Below, in pieces: positions 10,237-23,147 of a DNA stretch of 64,000 nucleotides. The stretch lies in NCBI RefSeq assembly GCF_021347895.1, contig NC_067135.1, positions 25,538,441 to 25,602,440 of the forward strand, given 5' to 3'. Each line of letters opens with the position of its first letter. The first letter of the stretch is position 1. The stretch is from Acanthochromis polyacanthus. Taxonomy: Eukaryota; Chordata; Actinopteri; Pomacentridae. The position numbers were made by a program, and so were the translations under genes. The notes beneath the pieces were generated by a model that was not told where the DNA came from, did not search any database, and saw only the letters and a program-made list of their open reading frames with translations.

Positions 10237-11107
10237 TGTCCATCGATCCATCCATCCATACATCCCACACAAAGTGCATTTTTTCAGTTCTCCATACTTC
10301 TATCCATGGTTGTGCTGTTTTCATAGAGGCACACAACTTTATATTGCAGTAAACACAATGAGCCCAGGGGGATTTAAAATACGACTGGAGCAACTAGAAA
10401 CTACTTCAGGGAGTTAATGACACACCAGCATAGCAACACAACTACAGTAACAACAAATACCACAACATCTACAGAGAAAAATATCATTATTGCTCTCCTC
10501 ATTATTACAAAATATACATACTCTTTATATATGAGGAACCATAAACACGCTAAAGACACAATAAAGTAGACAAAAAAGGTAATGAATAAAGTTTCACACA
10601 AACAGACATAAGGTATTCCCTAAGGCCTGAATTTTAACATGATAAACTGCTTCCGAATTTAGGGGCCACAACTGCAGAAGCTCAGTCTCCTTCAGTTTTG
10701 TTGGTGAGACAGTTTGGAGACTTTAATCAGGTGACCACAGACAAAATGTAAATGGGGCCTACGCTGACTAATTGCGATTAAAGCTATTAAAAATTTTATT
10801 TTAAACCAAAGTGGGAGCCAATGTAATGGGGATGAGTAATGTGAGGAGGCTGTTTTTGTGCTTGTTAGGAGTCTTCTGTTCAATGGTAGCAACACACATC
10901 GGACAAACAACCATCCATGTGATTAAAAACATCCATTACAGCATGTTCTTTTAGCAATAGCACTCATACTGTAATGGACCTGTTTACAACCAATACCTGA
11001 TATGTGTTTGACCCAAAATGGAAAGAAAGTACAAGTTGGATTAAAGCTTTTTACAGTTTTTCATCTGCTACCAGTGAAGTAGAAAGGTTTTAATTAGTTT
11101 GTGTTTT
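10237..11107. other. Non-coding stretch between the TIR fragment and the ERV
   Basis: No supported gene. 10640-10905 resembles untranslated parts of teleost LINEs (CTGCAGAAGCTCAGTCTCC and similar) but is too diverged to classify. The rest shows nothing I recognise. Confidence 0.35.
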
Positions 11108-11111
11108 GTGT

Positions 11112-11539
11112 TGATGGAGAAATAGCCCACATAGTGTCACTACTGTTACATGTCACCAGACTCATTCTTTGATACTGTCTGCCATACACCTCTTACCTCC
11201 TGTTATCACACCTTTCTGCCATACCCCTCATCTTACCTCCTGTTACCCAATTGTCCTTTTGTTCTGTTGTTTTACATTTATTTACAACCCCCTCCCAATC
11301 CTTTTATCCATCCTCTGAGATGTCCCTTTTGTCTTATCCTCTGTATTTGCATACAGCCCCTCCCTACCCATTGATCCATCTTCTGACATTCCTATAAAAT
11401 GTGTGCCCTGAAAATGCTCTGGGTCGGCTTACCTTCACAGGCTCATGCTCTGTGTTAGTAAGCCCACCGTATGCCGGAATACCAATAAACACTCCACTAC
11501 AGCAAACTTTGCAGAACCAAGAGTGAAATTTCCTCAACA
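11112..11539 (+). repeat. ERV 5' LTR
   Basis: 428 bp beginning TGATGGAGAAAT and ending CCTCAACA. It contains a TATAAAATG box near 11394 and an AATAAA near 11484 in the usual U3-R-U5 order. It differs from the 3' LTR at about 11372 (A/T) and 11457 (A/G). Confidence 0.93.
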
Positions 11540-11542
11540 GTA

Positions 11543-11560
11543 TGGTGCCGAGACCCGGAT
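11543..11560 (+). promoter_or_regulatory. Primer-binding site, tRNA-His-like
   Basis: TGGTGCCGAGACCCGGAT begins three bases after the LTR. It matches the tRNA-His-type primer-binding site as I know it at all but about two positions, the type used by HERV-H-like gammaretroviruses. The assignment is from memory of the family. Confidence 0.6.
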
Positions 11561-11861
11561 GGCAATATACTTCAGAGGAGACTCTTTTCCCAGACCAAGC
11601 ACACACCAGTGGCTCATCATTCCAAATTGTATTGAGGTAAGGGATCCTTTTGAAAACCCAATTATTGTCACTGTGTGTTGTTGGAGGTCTGTGGAACTGT
11701 AGTCCCAAAGAAGTTGACGCCATCCATATTTTGAAGTAAGTTTGCTGTAAGTGGTTGTGAAAATGGGGAGGTTAAACATTTGTTAGTTTCTTTGTTTGTT
11801 TGTGTTTTTTGTTTTTAAGGAAAAGAGAAGAATAGGCCTTAAATAGAAGAATAAGAGTAGG

Positions 11862-12570
11862 CCAGTGCAGGACCAGGTAGAAGTAGGGATAAGATTCACT
11901 CTCCCAGGGATGACTAGCTCTCCCAATACTTAGAATTTCTGTTATTCTTGTAAGGATATGACTCGCTCTCCTTACACCAAAGGGAATAGCTTTTATATTC
12001 TAAGTAGGATGTTGATTGAAGGAAGTAGGAAAGTGGATGAAGGAAAAAAAAGTAAGTGCGTGTTTATGGTTTCTTAGAAGGGATTTTGTGTTTAGAGGGA
12101 ACGTGGTAGTGAGTTTAGCAGAGGGGTTGAGGAAGTGTTTACTGGTCCTGTGATGAATATGGACAAGAATTATGGTTTTGTGGACTTAAGTAGAATTGAT
12201 AAGTAGAAATGTGGCCCAAAGAATTAAAGGAATAGAGAATGGCCAAAGAGAAAATAAGAGTGGGCCTGTGAATTGAAAGAGTAAGCCAGTGTAGGACCAG
12301 ATGAGAAATAGGGATTTGATTTGCTCTCCCAGGGATGACTAGCTCTCCCAATACTAGAAATTACTTGTGTGTTCCTGTTAGGATTTGACTAGCTCTCCTC
12401 ACACCAAGGAATGACTTGTATTTCTTAGTAGGATGTTGACTGAAGGAACTGTGAAAGTGAATTGTGTGGATAAAGTAAGTGTGTTTGAAAGAATTTAGGA
12501 AGGGATTTTACAAAGTGAACATGAGAGATTTTTTGCAGAATGGCAGCGAATGGATTTACTGGTCCTATAA
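11862..12570 (+). repeat. Tandem duplication of the ERV leader (~420-bp unit)
   Basis: 11870-12150 and 12294-12570 are diverged copies of one unit. They share CTCCCAGGGATGACTAGCTC, CTAGCTCTCC or CTCGCTCTCC with ACACCAA, TAGGATGTTGA, and TTTACTGGTCCT. The copies are far more diverged than the LTRs, so the duplication predates this provirus. Confidence 0.8.
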
Positions 12571-13639
12571 GTACATGCATGAAAATTAGAAAAGTTATTT
12601 TAAAATAAATAAATAAATAAATAAAAATGTAAAGGAATTTAAAAAAAACTGAAAATTAAAATAAAAGAAAGAAAAGAAGCAAGCAACATGAAACAAAATG
12701 GTGGAGAAAAGACAGAAAAGTTGTCTTAATGCTAAAGGATGAAAGAACTATAAAAAGAAGAAAAATCTCTTCTGCTAAATAAATAGAATAAAAGAAAATA
12801 AGTAAAAATGATTTGTGCACAAAAGAGCAAATATCAAAACACAGAGTAAAACTAGCACAATTTCAACTACACAACACAACGCAGACTGGTAATCTGAAAT
12901 GAAAAAAAAAATTAACATCAATGGTCAAATTAATCTCATTTATGGTTTTGCAAGTTTTTATTATATTGGTGCTTGCCTAATGTTAGATGGGATTTAATAT
13001 TTTCACTGTTCTGTTAATGAAGACAACATGTAACGTGAATTCAGATGGTAATGTTTGTCTGAGTATCTCACTACACAGGTGGACCAAAGCTGAGGACAAA
13101 GTGGCAGAGGAGCCTTCAGAGGAGGAAGTGAGGCCAAGGCTGAGATCTCACACCACAGACAAAGCCACACTTCACCCTTCTTAAACAAAGGATTTGAGAA
13201 CTGCACTTAATGTGGTAGTCCAAAATCAATGGGTAAGAAACTGCCCATGAAAATTTACCAAAACTTAACTAAAACCCTGCCTATGGCACCTCCATTAAAC
13301 AGTCAGAAGAGAACCAACAATCTCCACAGCACAATCTTTAAAGATGCTAGGACAGTGACCAAATTGAAACATTTGTGATTTAAGGTCTACTATTTCAATT
13401 GGCAAAGATAAATAAAGAACTGCATTGTTCTATAGAGTGAAAATCTCACTGACCTGAGATCATCAAAGGAAACTAGAAGCTGTGGGGGTTGGAGGCATTT
13501 CCATGTGTTAACTTGTCTCTGATCCTTTGTTACCTGTAGGTCCTTTCACTGAGAGCATGCCCAGTCTCACATCTTCACACTCTTTCTTACCTTTCTGTGT
13601 TTCATTGCATGTGCATCTAAATTACATTCTGACCGGACT

Positions 13640-14410
13640 AACCCAGATTTCATTTTCTACTCTGATGCAGCTTATAGACAAAATGGAGTGCCATAGACAG
13701 GGTATGCAATTTGTGTTACTTTCAAAATTATTCAAAGTGCCACCCTGCCACCCTCCAGCTCCACCCAAGTAGCTGAATTACATGCACTGATGAGAACTTG
13801 TAGAACTTGTCGCCTAGAAGAAAGTAAAACGGTTGCAATCTAGACAAACCTTACAGACATCAAGCATTGACTAACGTTGTTTATTCTACTGAGGTTGCCC
13901 TCACACGAGAGAGCACTGATGTAGAAGAGAACAGGTTAGGAACCCTCCATGTAAATATGTAAATAGCTGGTGTCTGCAATGTCGGCCGCATTGTGGACCC
14001 CACATTTTAGACAATGTAGTTTTTAATTTTACTCTTATTTTTGTAAGAATTTTTCACCATGTCATATATTTGTTCTTTATTTGTATTTTTAAAAATTGAC
14101 AAGCCAAGCCAAAAAGACAATATAACAAACTGTTTACAGAACTCTGTTGCATCCAGCCTCACTGACAATATCACCAAGATCTATCCCAACCAGGCAAAAG
14201 TTGTCCAGTCTTTTTTCAGTGACAGACTGCAGCACAATGAACAACTAGAAGAGTGGGACCTCATCAGAGAGTTCCACCAGAAGACATCCTGAACTCCTGC
14301 TGGTCTGAACCACACAACATCCTTGTCACCACCAACACAGCATCACGGTGTGAAAGGACACACCTGACCACAGACGACTTCAAGAGGACAGCTTCCCCAC
14401 CTCCACCAGA
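13640..14410 (+). pseudogene. pol: ERV pol relic: RNase H and integrase C-terminus
   Basis: Near 13645-13700 a frame encodes DFIFYSDAAY, matching the start of a retroviral RNase H, followed in broken frames by an AELHAL-like block near 13775. Around 14085-14400 two overlapping frames resemble a gammaretrovirus integrase C-terminal region. Multiple stops and frameshifts are present and everything upstream (protease, RT, most of integrase) is absent. Attribution rests on short motifs. Confidence 0.5.
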
Positions 14411-14510
14411 GATCAGCAGGAGGGCTCATCACCACAGGGGTCCTCTTCCTCGTCACCTGTGGAGACCTAGAATGCTGGGTCCACCCTTCAATAGAGCTTT
14501 GTCATCAATG

Positions 14511-14862
14511 GAGCAGCGCAGGACACCGGAGTCCCAGAAGCAGACGTACGACACCTACAGAACAACAGTGGAGCAACGCAGGACACCGGAGTCCCAGAAG
14601 TAGACGCAGGACACCTACAGCAGACAGAACTACAGGGGAGCAGGACATCGGAGTCCCAGAAGCAGACGTACAACACCTACAGAACAACAGTGGAGCCGCG
14701 CAGGACACCGGAGTCCCAGAAGCAGACGTACGACACCTACAGAACAACAGTGGAGCCGCGCAGGACACCGGAGTCCCAGAAGCAGACGTACGACACCTAC
14801 AGAACAACAGTGGAGCCGCGCAGGACACCGGAGTCCCAGATGCAGACGCAGGACACCCAGGG
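14511..14862 (+). repeat. 60-bp minisatellite inside the ERV (about 6 copies)
   Basis: The unit runs from GGACACCGGAGTCCCAGAAG to the next identical block. Units start near 14511, 14571, 14636 (irregular), 14692, 14752 and 14812. The last three full units are almost identical. As 60 is a multiple of three, each frame repeats a 20-residue peptide. Confidence 0.92.
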
Positions 14863-14999
14863 CACAGGAGCAACTTGCATGCTGGAGTTCCAGGTTCAGA
14901 TGTCACACACATAAACGAAGTACATCACAGACACCACAAACGTGAGGCTGCAGTACACACTGAGAGGAATGTACTACAGACATCAGCACAAAAGAAGGA

Positions 15000-16117
15000 C
15001 TTCCTCTGATGGCTTTACCTGCAACCTCTTGTGACACGTGCCAGTTATTACAATCCCTCAGCTCAGCACATGGACATTGTACCTGTCCTAGTGCAACACA
15101 AACTAGACAGCTATTCTGCAAACAAGAAGACACAACTTGTTATTCCTGTGACAGCTCTCCTGAGCCCCTCACCCTTACAAAGGTTCCCAAGACATTTCAG
15201 TGGTGCATCAAAGGCACTGGGACCATCCATACAGGCACATCCAAGTGTGACTCTGTATACCCATTGTCAGAAAGACCAATGATAAATCCAAAGATGATGT
15301 GCAATCAGATCAACATACCACACTAATTCCATTGACCAATATAAACACCTTGCCAAAATAACCAATAGTTGCTCATTCCCTTTGCCAAAAGGATTATACT
15401 GGATTTGTGGCATGAAGGCCTATGAATTTTACCAAAGTCGTGGTCTGGTATGTGTGGTCTGGGTCATGTGATACCAGCCATGAGAGTCCTTACATTGCCA
15501 GATGAGGCCATCATTGTTAAGAGAGATCTATCTACACACTCACACAAACACAATGGACAAGATTCTTTGGTGCATTCATTCCAACCTATGGAGTGATGTC
15601 ATCTCTTGACCAAACCCGAGATCTTTGTCATGCTGTAGAAGATCGTGCAAACTCCACCGCATCTGGTATGGCCATGTTGTCACAAGAAATGACTGCTGTC
15701 AGAATGATGACATTACAAAATCGGGCTGCGCTACATTTCATATTGGCATCACAAGGAGGAACATGCGCCATCATTGGAGCCGAGTGTTGCACTTTCATTC
15801 CTGATCACAATGCCACCATAGAGGAAATAAGTCATCACTTGAGCAACATTGCAAGGACATTACACCAACCTGTTTCTACTGGATTATTTGACTGGATTAA
15901 GAAGGAAATAGGAATACTGGCTTACACAATTTTTGAATTTATATTGCTTGGTTTGATTATTTTATCACTATTAGTGTTGTGATTTTGTTTTAAATGTCTC
16001 TGTAAGTCACTCACCACCAGAACTACCACTACCATTATGTACTCCACAGAAATTCAGCCTATTTCAACAGTACAAGAAGACAACCCTGATTATTTGTATA
16101 ACATGGAAATTGATTAA
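15000..16117 (+). pseudogene. env: ERV env remnant (SU fragment and transmembrane subunit)
   Basis: 15009-15326 is a Cys-rich open frame that could be part of the surface subunit. The TM frame is open from about 15560 to a TGA at 15980-15982. It has a hydrophobic, fusion-peptide-like start, a heptad region, the conserved block containing LQNRAALHF, a CX6CC motif typical of gamma-type Env, and a hydrophobic membrane helix near the end. After the TGA the same frame continues as a short cytoplasmic-tail-like stretch to TAA at 16115-16117, so the stop looks like a point mutation. SU and TM are not in one continuous frame. Confidence 0.75.
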
Positions 16118-16157
16118 ATACACACACACACACTCGCAAAAAAAAAAAAGTGTGGAT

Positions 16158-16585
16158 TGATGGAGAAATAGCCCACATAGTGTCACTACTGTTACATGTC
16201 ACCAGACTCATTCTTTGATACTGTCTGCCATACACCTCTTACCTCCTGTTATCACACCTTTCTGCCATACCCCTCATCTTACCTCCTGTTACCCAATTGT
16301 CCTTTTGTTCTGTTGTTTTACATTTATTTACAACCCCCTCCCAATCCTTTTATCCATCCTCTGAGATGTCCCTTTTGTCTTATCCTCTGTATTTGCATAC
16401 AGCCCCTCCCTACCCTTTGATCCATCTTCTGACATTCCTATAAAATGTGTGCCCTGAAAATGCTCTGGGTCGGCTTACCTTCACAGGCTCATGCTCTGTG
16501 TTGGTAAGCCCACCGTATGCCGGAATACCAATAAACACTCCACTACAGCAAACTTTGCAGAACCAAGAGTGAAATTTCCTCAACA
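16158..16585 (+). repeat. ERV 3' LTR
   Basis: 428 bp, identical to the 5' LTR apart from two substitutions. It is preceded by an A-run and AGTGTGGAT, a poor polypurine tract, and followed by the GTGT duplication. Confidence 0.93.
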
Positions 16586-16819
16586 GTGTGTGTTTGTGTT
16601 CTTTTCAGAGTCAGTCAGCGCAGCACAGTGAGGTGCACCAAAGAAAATTAATGATAAAATGATGACTAAATGCTAAGATGTTATGATGAATAAAACAAAG
16701 ATTTTTCAGTGATGGAATATTATTTTCCACTTGTACAATGACTGCAAGGAAATTGTGCTGCAACCAAACAGCAAACTCTTTGAATGAACAATAAAGGCAA
16801 CATGGAAATGCAGAAAATT

Positions 16820-18720
16820 ACAGTTTGTCAAACGTCTGCTTGAAGCTGCTTCAAAAACGAGTTAATCTCTATGGATCCCTGCGTTAAAATGTCCAAGTTT
16901 ACAGCAGTCTTTTTTGCTCCTATTTTGCCGTTGTAGGTCCTGGTGGTCTGAAAACGTACACCAGTATTACTTTAGGACCCAATATCAAGCATGTGCAGGT
17001 TGGTCCAAATCGGTCAAAGAATCTGTGAGATTTTGACCTTAATTGGCCTTTTGGACATTAAAGGGGCACACTTCCAAACTTCAACATGGTACCATCTGGC
17101 CCCCTGTTGACCTAGGAGGCTGATATTGTATATACCGACTCACGGGGGGCCCTAGTACGTATGGTTAAAATTTCATCCCGTTCGGGTAAAAAATGAGGGT
17201 GAGGGTCTAATTCCACTGGCAGAAGGCTCTCAGGGTCTATGAGTGTGACAAGACCTGATTTTCCTAACATGAACATTTGGTCAGATTTTTCTACTGGGAC
17301 CCTGGGTCTGATCTTTTACTATGTTATACTAGGCTATATTTGGAGCTGAACTGTGGTGGTTTGGTGTCTCTATGACCTTCCTGTGACCCCTGGCGCAGGG
17401 TCAAAATGTCACATTTTTGGACATTGAAGCCCCATAAATTAGTAATTTTCGCATCAAATGAGCTGAAACTTTTAGGGGTGATTTAGGTGACCTTGGTGAA
17501 CAATTGATTTGAAGCACAAGTCTCTAGGTCGTTCCTGGAGCTACTTCCGGTTTGGGAGGGGCTAGCAAAACAGTTCCAGTGGATTTAGATTTTAGATGTT
17601 TCAGAGGTACCAGATCCCAGGTTTCAGCTCTCTGAGTGTAACAGAAGAGAAATGAGAGCAAAAGAGGGGCAATTATGAAAAAAACGTGTCTTTTTGGCCC
17701 TCATTCCTTCTTCTGGGCCCCTGGAGGTCTGAAAAGGTGCATGAGCGTTCACATTAGCCTCTATATATAGAACCTGTGCAGTTTGGTCCAAATTGGTGAA
17801 GGAATGTGCGAGATTTTGACCTTTTTAGCCCGTTTTGAAGCATTTGGACATTAAAGGGTTAATGGTCAGGTGAGAAATGGTGCCATGCTCGGTCCCCTTT
17901 TGAGCTAACTCTCTGAAAAAAAATATGCAAGGTCAGGAGGTGGTCTACTAGGAGTGTGTCCGATTTGGTGTCGCTAGACCCAAAAATGACCGAGCAGGAA
18001 CGATTTTTTACACGTTTGAAGGCCTCAGGCTTCACTACTACTAGTAGGCCTCACTGCTGAAAAAAGCAGGTTCCCATGGGGCTAGACCCTTGAAAACAGA
18101 TACAGTGCTTCGTGTGACTGCTCTGAATAGTCCCACACAATTTCAGACTTGAATTCCACTGGGAATGACTTTTATGATACTTGATATGTTGCACAAAATG
18201 TCTCCTTCATTTGAAGTCTTCAGATTTAGTGACCCTTGACCCCTTCAAACGTGTTTTAACTGCAGACTTGCTCCCAGAGCATATACTAACCCCAACCCTG
18301 AGTGGCTCCTCCAAACCTGGCCTTGTGTCCCTGGTTTTCATTTGCTAGAGCCACCAAAAGTTACACCAATGATCGGTGTCAGAAGGAGGACTGGTTCTGA
18401 AATTTTCAGCCATCTATAAGTTACAGAGCTGCAACATAAGCCCAAAAGACTGCAGCAAATTTTTGTAATGGAAGTTCACTGTCACTTCTGCCATTCTCTT
18501 CAAACATGTATGGAGGGGACTTGAAGCTTTTTATAGGTGTAGCACAGCCTTGTCACCAATATCGATTTCGAGTATTGAAAACATTTCTAGTGTTAAAATA
18601 GTTGTCCATGAGGATTACCTGGGCCCTCATTTGAGTTTATGGGCACCAGGACATTTTTGAATAAAGAACTTTATGTAAATAAGTTTAAACTTAATGTTTG
18701 TTCTGGGCATCATTTTCTAA
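16820..18720 (+). repeat. Old dispersed repeat with internal divergent duplication
   Basis: Blocks near 16915-17110 and 17695-17900 are related (GGTCTGAAAA..GT, then GCAGGTTGGTCCAAAT versus GCAGTTTGGTCCAAAT, GAGATTTTGACCTT, TTTGGACATTAAAGG). One end recurs inverted at 2084-2183. No open frame, TIR or target duplication found. Class unknown. Confidence 0.6.
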
Positions 18721-19497
18721 AATCATTTTGAATGTCAGCCACCCATCACTTTTATAGCTTGTAGGCACCTGCCACATATGGGATCTGATGACAGAATTAG
18801 CACCCAGCTGTTTCCTGTTGGGTAACACCACATTGGCTATTGCAATATATCTTAAGATTTTTTATTTGCATTTATATATATTTATTAATACACATGCACA
18901 CACATATGCTATCTGCATTCTTTTTTAAACTTTTTGATAGAGCAAAGAGGCTGGAGTTATTAAATAGTAAGCTCATACACCCCAACCGTTGCTCATACCG
19001 GACCTACCTTGCACACGATTTCTTCTTAAGTGAAGTGCCTTCAACACAGGTGTAAGTACTATCAAGTGTTTTGGGTGAGGTTATGTGAAAAGCCCTTTCA
19101 AGGTAACCAGTCATGCATCAACATTTTGATATAATGACTCTCATAGTTTACATCAACGGCATCAATATCTGATTGGCCAAATACAGTGAATTTATCAATT
19201 TAAAATGGTGCTTTAAAATGGTGCAGAAAATAAATACACAGAATATCAAATTGCAAGGAATTTATGTTTCATATTGCTCAATAATCAAAGTACAGTCTCA
19301 ATATAAGATTTTTCTATACAGGCATCAGTATTTCAGTCTTGGTCAACACTACAAAGTGTGTGTTAACAATGCTTTCACTTGCTGAAACATTGTAGGAAAA
19401 AGTCAGCTGGGGCTCTGGCAAAGACCAGCTAGAGGGCACTGGAATGTCTGTATATGCATGCATCTTTGGGTGCTGAGGTGACTGCTGTAAGAGTAGG
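18721..19497. other. Presumed 3' region of the KDZ gene
   Basis: No coding frame is supported. On the minus strand AATAAA motifs lie near 18861-18866 and 18891, downstream of the KDZ stop codon at 19498, and are candidate polyadenylation signals. Confidence 0.4.
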
Positions 19498-22465
19498 TCA
19501 AACTTCTTCATCAGTGGAGGAGCTACTGTCCAAATTTTTCTCATCGTCATCGTCAGTGGAGGAGTCATCCAGAGATGAGGCTTGCAATCCCAAAATATGT
19601 TGGTATATTGTACGAGCAGCACCCTGCTGAGCGTGAACTGTAGACAATCTCCTCCTCAGCAGACAGAGTAGCCCCTCACGTCCTCTCTCCGTCAATGCCT
19701 CAGTGCTGCCTGACAATGACATTAAAAAGGAAAAGCAAATTAATGTTACAAGCTCTGGACATCCATGCAAATTGTGAAAAAATATTTAACTTACTATGCA
19801 GGGTGATGCAAGGTTTTCTGCCTTCCGCTTGTTCCAGCCACTGGCCTGGATGGTAAGGATGTCTGTGCGGACTTAATACACAATGCATATTAGGCAAGAA
19901 TACAAAAAAACTAAATATGCGAGATGCATTGAAAAAATATTCACCTGCTTTTGACGTGTACTTGGAACATATGGCTGCTTGAGAGAGGAAGCTGTTAACC
20001 TGTTCAACCTCCTCCCCTATCGTTGTTCCTGCTCCCTCTTGATTTCGTCCTCCCCACTGCAACTACAACAAAGACGGGCGGTTGGAAGAAGACCAACAGT
20101 AATAATGAGAAAGAAAAGCCATCGGCAAGAATTACCTCACACATCCAGGAATGTGCTTTAGCATGCATGATGGAGAGAAAGGGACGCATGTTCAACAGGT
20201 CCTGGAACTCAGGACAGTGGCCCACAACCCTCTGCAAATATGGCCAGTATTTGCATACCACATCAGAGCAAAAGAACTGCACATTCTGTGAAGCAAGTTG
20301 TTTCTGGAGATATAAGGGGTATGCAAATATCTCTCCACGGAACATATTCAGTCCCTTCAGCAAAATCCCATGACGGCAGACAGCAACCTCGACACCTTCC
20401 TCATCCACTTTGCTCGCAGACTTGTTTGAGGACTCTCGTGCTGCCACCCACTCGCCTGTACCACACCTCCCTTTCCCAGGATTCTATTACAGATAAAGAC
20501 AAACAGATGTACACAGAGCATCATACATTAAAATTTAATTATTGGTTATATGATGTTTTATGGGGTAATTGAAATACAACATGCAGAAAGTAGGCTATAA
20601 TTTATAAAATGAGGAATGGAAATAAAATTTACATGTCGTCTTGACCCATGGACGTAATCAACAAAGGAGGCCACCTCAGCATCCTTGGCCAAAAACACAC
20701 CTTCAAAAAATCCATTAGGTCTAAAAGAACAAGAATAGGAGTTAAATTTACAGAGGTTACACCGATGGCGCTCTAAAGTTTTAATGGACAAGAATTTTAC
20801 ACACCCCGGTTGGCTCTTAAAGCGGCAAAGTTTGCGGTTTCCATCCACTGCAACAGCCAACATGGTGGGTGTGCATGCAGGACACTGAAAGTGATGCACC
20901 TGTGACAGCCTCTCAACCTCAAATTTAGCATAAGACCATTCCAGGAATGATTTCTGCATTGTGTCTCCACATATCTTACCATGCTAATGGTAGAAGGAAA
21001 ACAAAACAGACAATAAAACTATAGAAATACATCTTAAAGTTGTTCAATGTAGTAGACGATTGTTTTAATGATCTACTCACCCGACCAAACAATTTAGTGC
21101 GCTGATCAAGCATGCTAACGAAGGCCTGCCGGGACATTCCTGGAGCAGTAATCTTGAGATCTTCATATGTAGTGAACAAATCCACTGTGTACAAAGTCTC
21201 AAAATGGACAGTGGCTAGCCAATAGCCGCTTTCAACCAGATCACTAATGCTTACTTCCCAAGTCTTTCCACAGGAGCAGCTGACAGTTGGAAGGTACAGA
21301 TTGTATCGTCCTAAAAAACAATTTATGAAAGTTTTCTTCAAAATAGATCAGTTACTTTAATACACAAATACAAAAGAATATGAGGGAGATAACTGTACCA
21401 TTAATTCCAATCAGAATTACTTGCTTTCCTGTAGAAATGGTTGTTTGACCAGTAGAGCAGTCACAGCAGGGAAGCATTATTGGCAAAAAGCACTCTTGAA
21501 AGGAAAGAAAGAAGCATTTTAAATTTCTGTTAAAATGCATTTAGACTTTCCAACAGCGTGGGTGTTTTTTCTCAATGCAGAAAAACTTTAAGTATGGAAA
21601 CTTAAACCAACATTCCAACATTGGACTTGAAACACTGAGTAAATTTTAGTATATGATCTTGGACACAGAAAGTACCTCTTTCATGGTAGGAGAATTGTCC
21701 TCTCCCTTCTTCCCTGATGTGAGTGGTTGGTGGCAGTGGCCTGTAGAATCCCTCTACAATGGATGATCTGTTATGGAGCACCATGGAGTCATGTATGGCT
21801 AGATCACAGGTTGTACAGTGAAGTGGTCTTGGCAAACAATCGTGACAGGTCACAACTGCAACTTTGGATCTACAGTGGTGGCAAATTCCCTCTTTAGGCT
21901 TCTCAGATAATAACATCTGATTAACCATAAAAGGTCTTAAGACAGTCCACCTTTCCAAAGTGGAAGTTTGTCTATCCTTCCAATGTGAAGGAGCTGGGTC
22001 TTCAGCAGGCCCCAAAAGGTCTTGTACTTCTTGTATAAGGGAGCCTTGAAAATAGGGGGGAGGGGAGCATAGGTAAAAGTAGCCCAAACAAGGAAAGAAG
22101 AAGATGGAAAACAAAGAACACTGGCAAAAAAATACCTATGTCTTGAATGGTCCCAGTCACACTCTGTTGTCCACTAGTAGATGGAGCACATGATGATGGG
22201 TCCATGCTTCCACCAGAGGTAACTGCTAGAGTGTTTGAATTTATTTAAAAAGGGATAATGCAGTACATTAGTTTCAGTACAAAGCATGAATCGGATGTGC
22301 TGTAATGAAAGTCTATAGCTATTGCACTTTTCCAGCTCTTGTCCCTTGTTAGGCTTTTGTTTAAAATAGTTAAGATCGATCCTAACACCACATTAAACTA
22401 CATAAAGATATACAATAGGTGCACACACACAGGAGCTGGTACGTTTTCATGTTCGTACACACACT

Positions 22466-22541
<76 letters not shown>

Positions 22542-23086
22542 GTGTGTGTGTGTATACACACCACTGATCTATAAATAAACCCTGGATGTTGCATTCAACT
22601 AAGCGGGCAGCTAAACTTTGAGGTTGGCAATATGGCTGCTGGGCTAGCAGCCATATTGGGGGCCCCACTAAGCAGTAGTGCAGAGTCCCAGGCTTTGGCT
22701 TAGGCATATAGTTTTATGTGAAGGCCTGCTTAATAACAGCCTCAACTATTATTTCTTGTAAATAAATTCTGCGTGTCTTTAGCTTATTATAATTATGTCT
22801 ATAATATAGAGGGGAGAATTAGAGATGCCTTCAATTTTAGGCAAAAAAAATTAACAAACTACTTAGACTATAAAAAACCAGACACTTGCTTTAATTACAA
22901 TAATCAGGACTGTACAGTACTATATGCACAATGAAACTGTTTTCTGGTTATACAAAATGAATAACAGATTTGTTTAAAATTCAAATAATATTTCATTTTT
23001 GTTATGCAATAAACTTAAAGTTTTAATATGTTCACAGTATTACAATATTCCACAAACTACTTTATAAAGCTGCATATATTGTAGGT

Positions 23087-23147
<61 letters not shown>

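Larger units (their letters stand above)
11112..16585 (+). mobile_element. Endogenous retrovirus provirus (5.5 kb, gag and most of pol deleted)
   Basis: Two 428-bp LTRs (11112-11539 and 16158-16585), each TG...CA, differ by only two substitutions that I can find. The provirus is flanked by a 4-bp GTGT duplication (11108-11111 and 16586-16589). The interior runs from a primer-binding site through a tandemly duplicated leader, RNase H and integrase C-terminal relics, a 60-bp minisatellite, and an env remnant with a gammaretrovirus-type transmembrane subunit. No gag, protease or reverse transcriptase is visible, so it is non-autonomous. The near-identical LTRs indicate recent insertion. Confidence 0.9.

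Noticed and set aside
14505..14914. 135- and 74-codon frames over the 60-bp repeats; also considered as a CRISPR-like array
   Set aside because: The units are contiguous with no unique spacers, so it is a minisatellite. The frames follow from the repeat being a multiple of three.
22339..22707. Several overlapping open frames on both strands
   Set aside because: They consist of CA/TA/CATA microsatellite translation (HTHIYIYIY-type peptides), with no coding signal.
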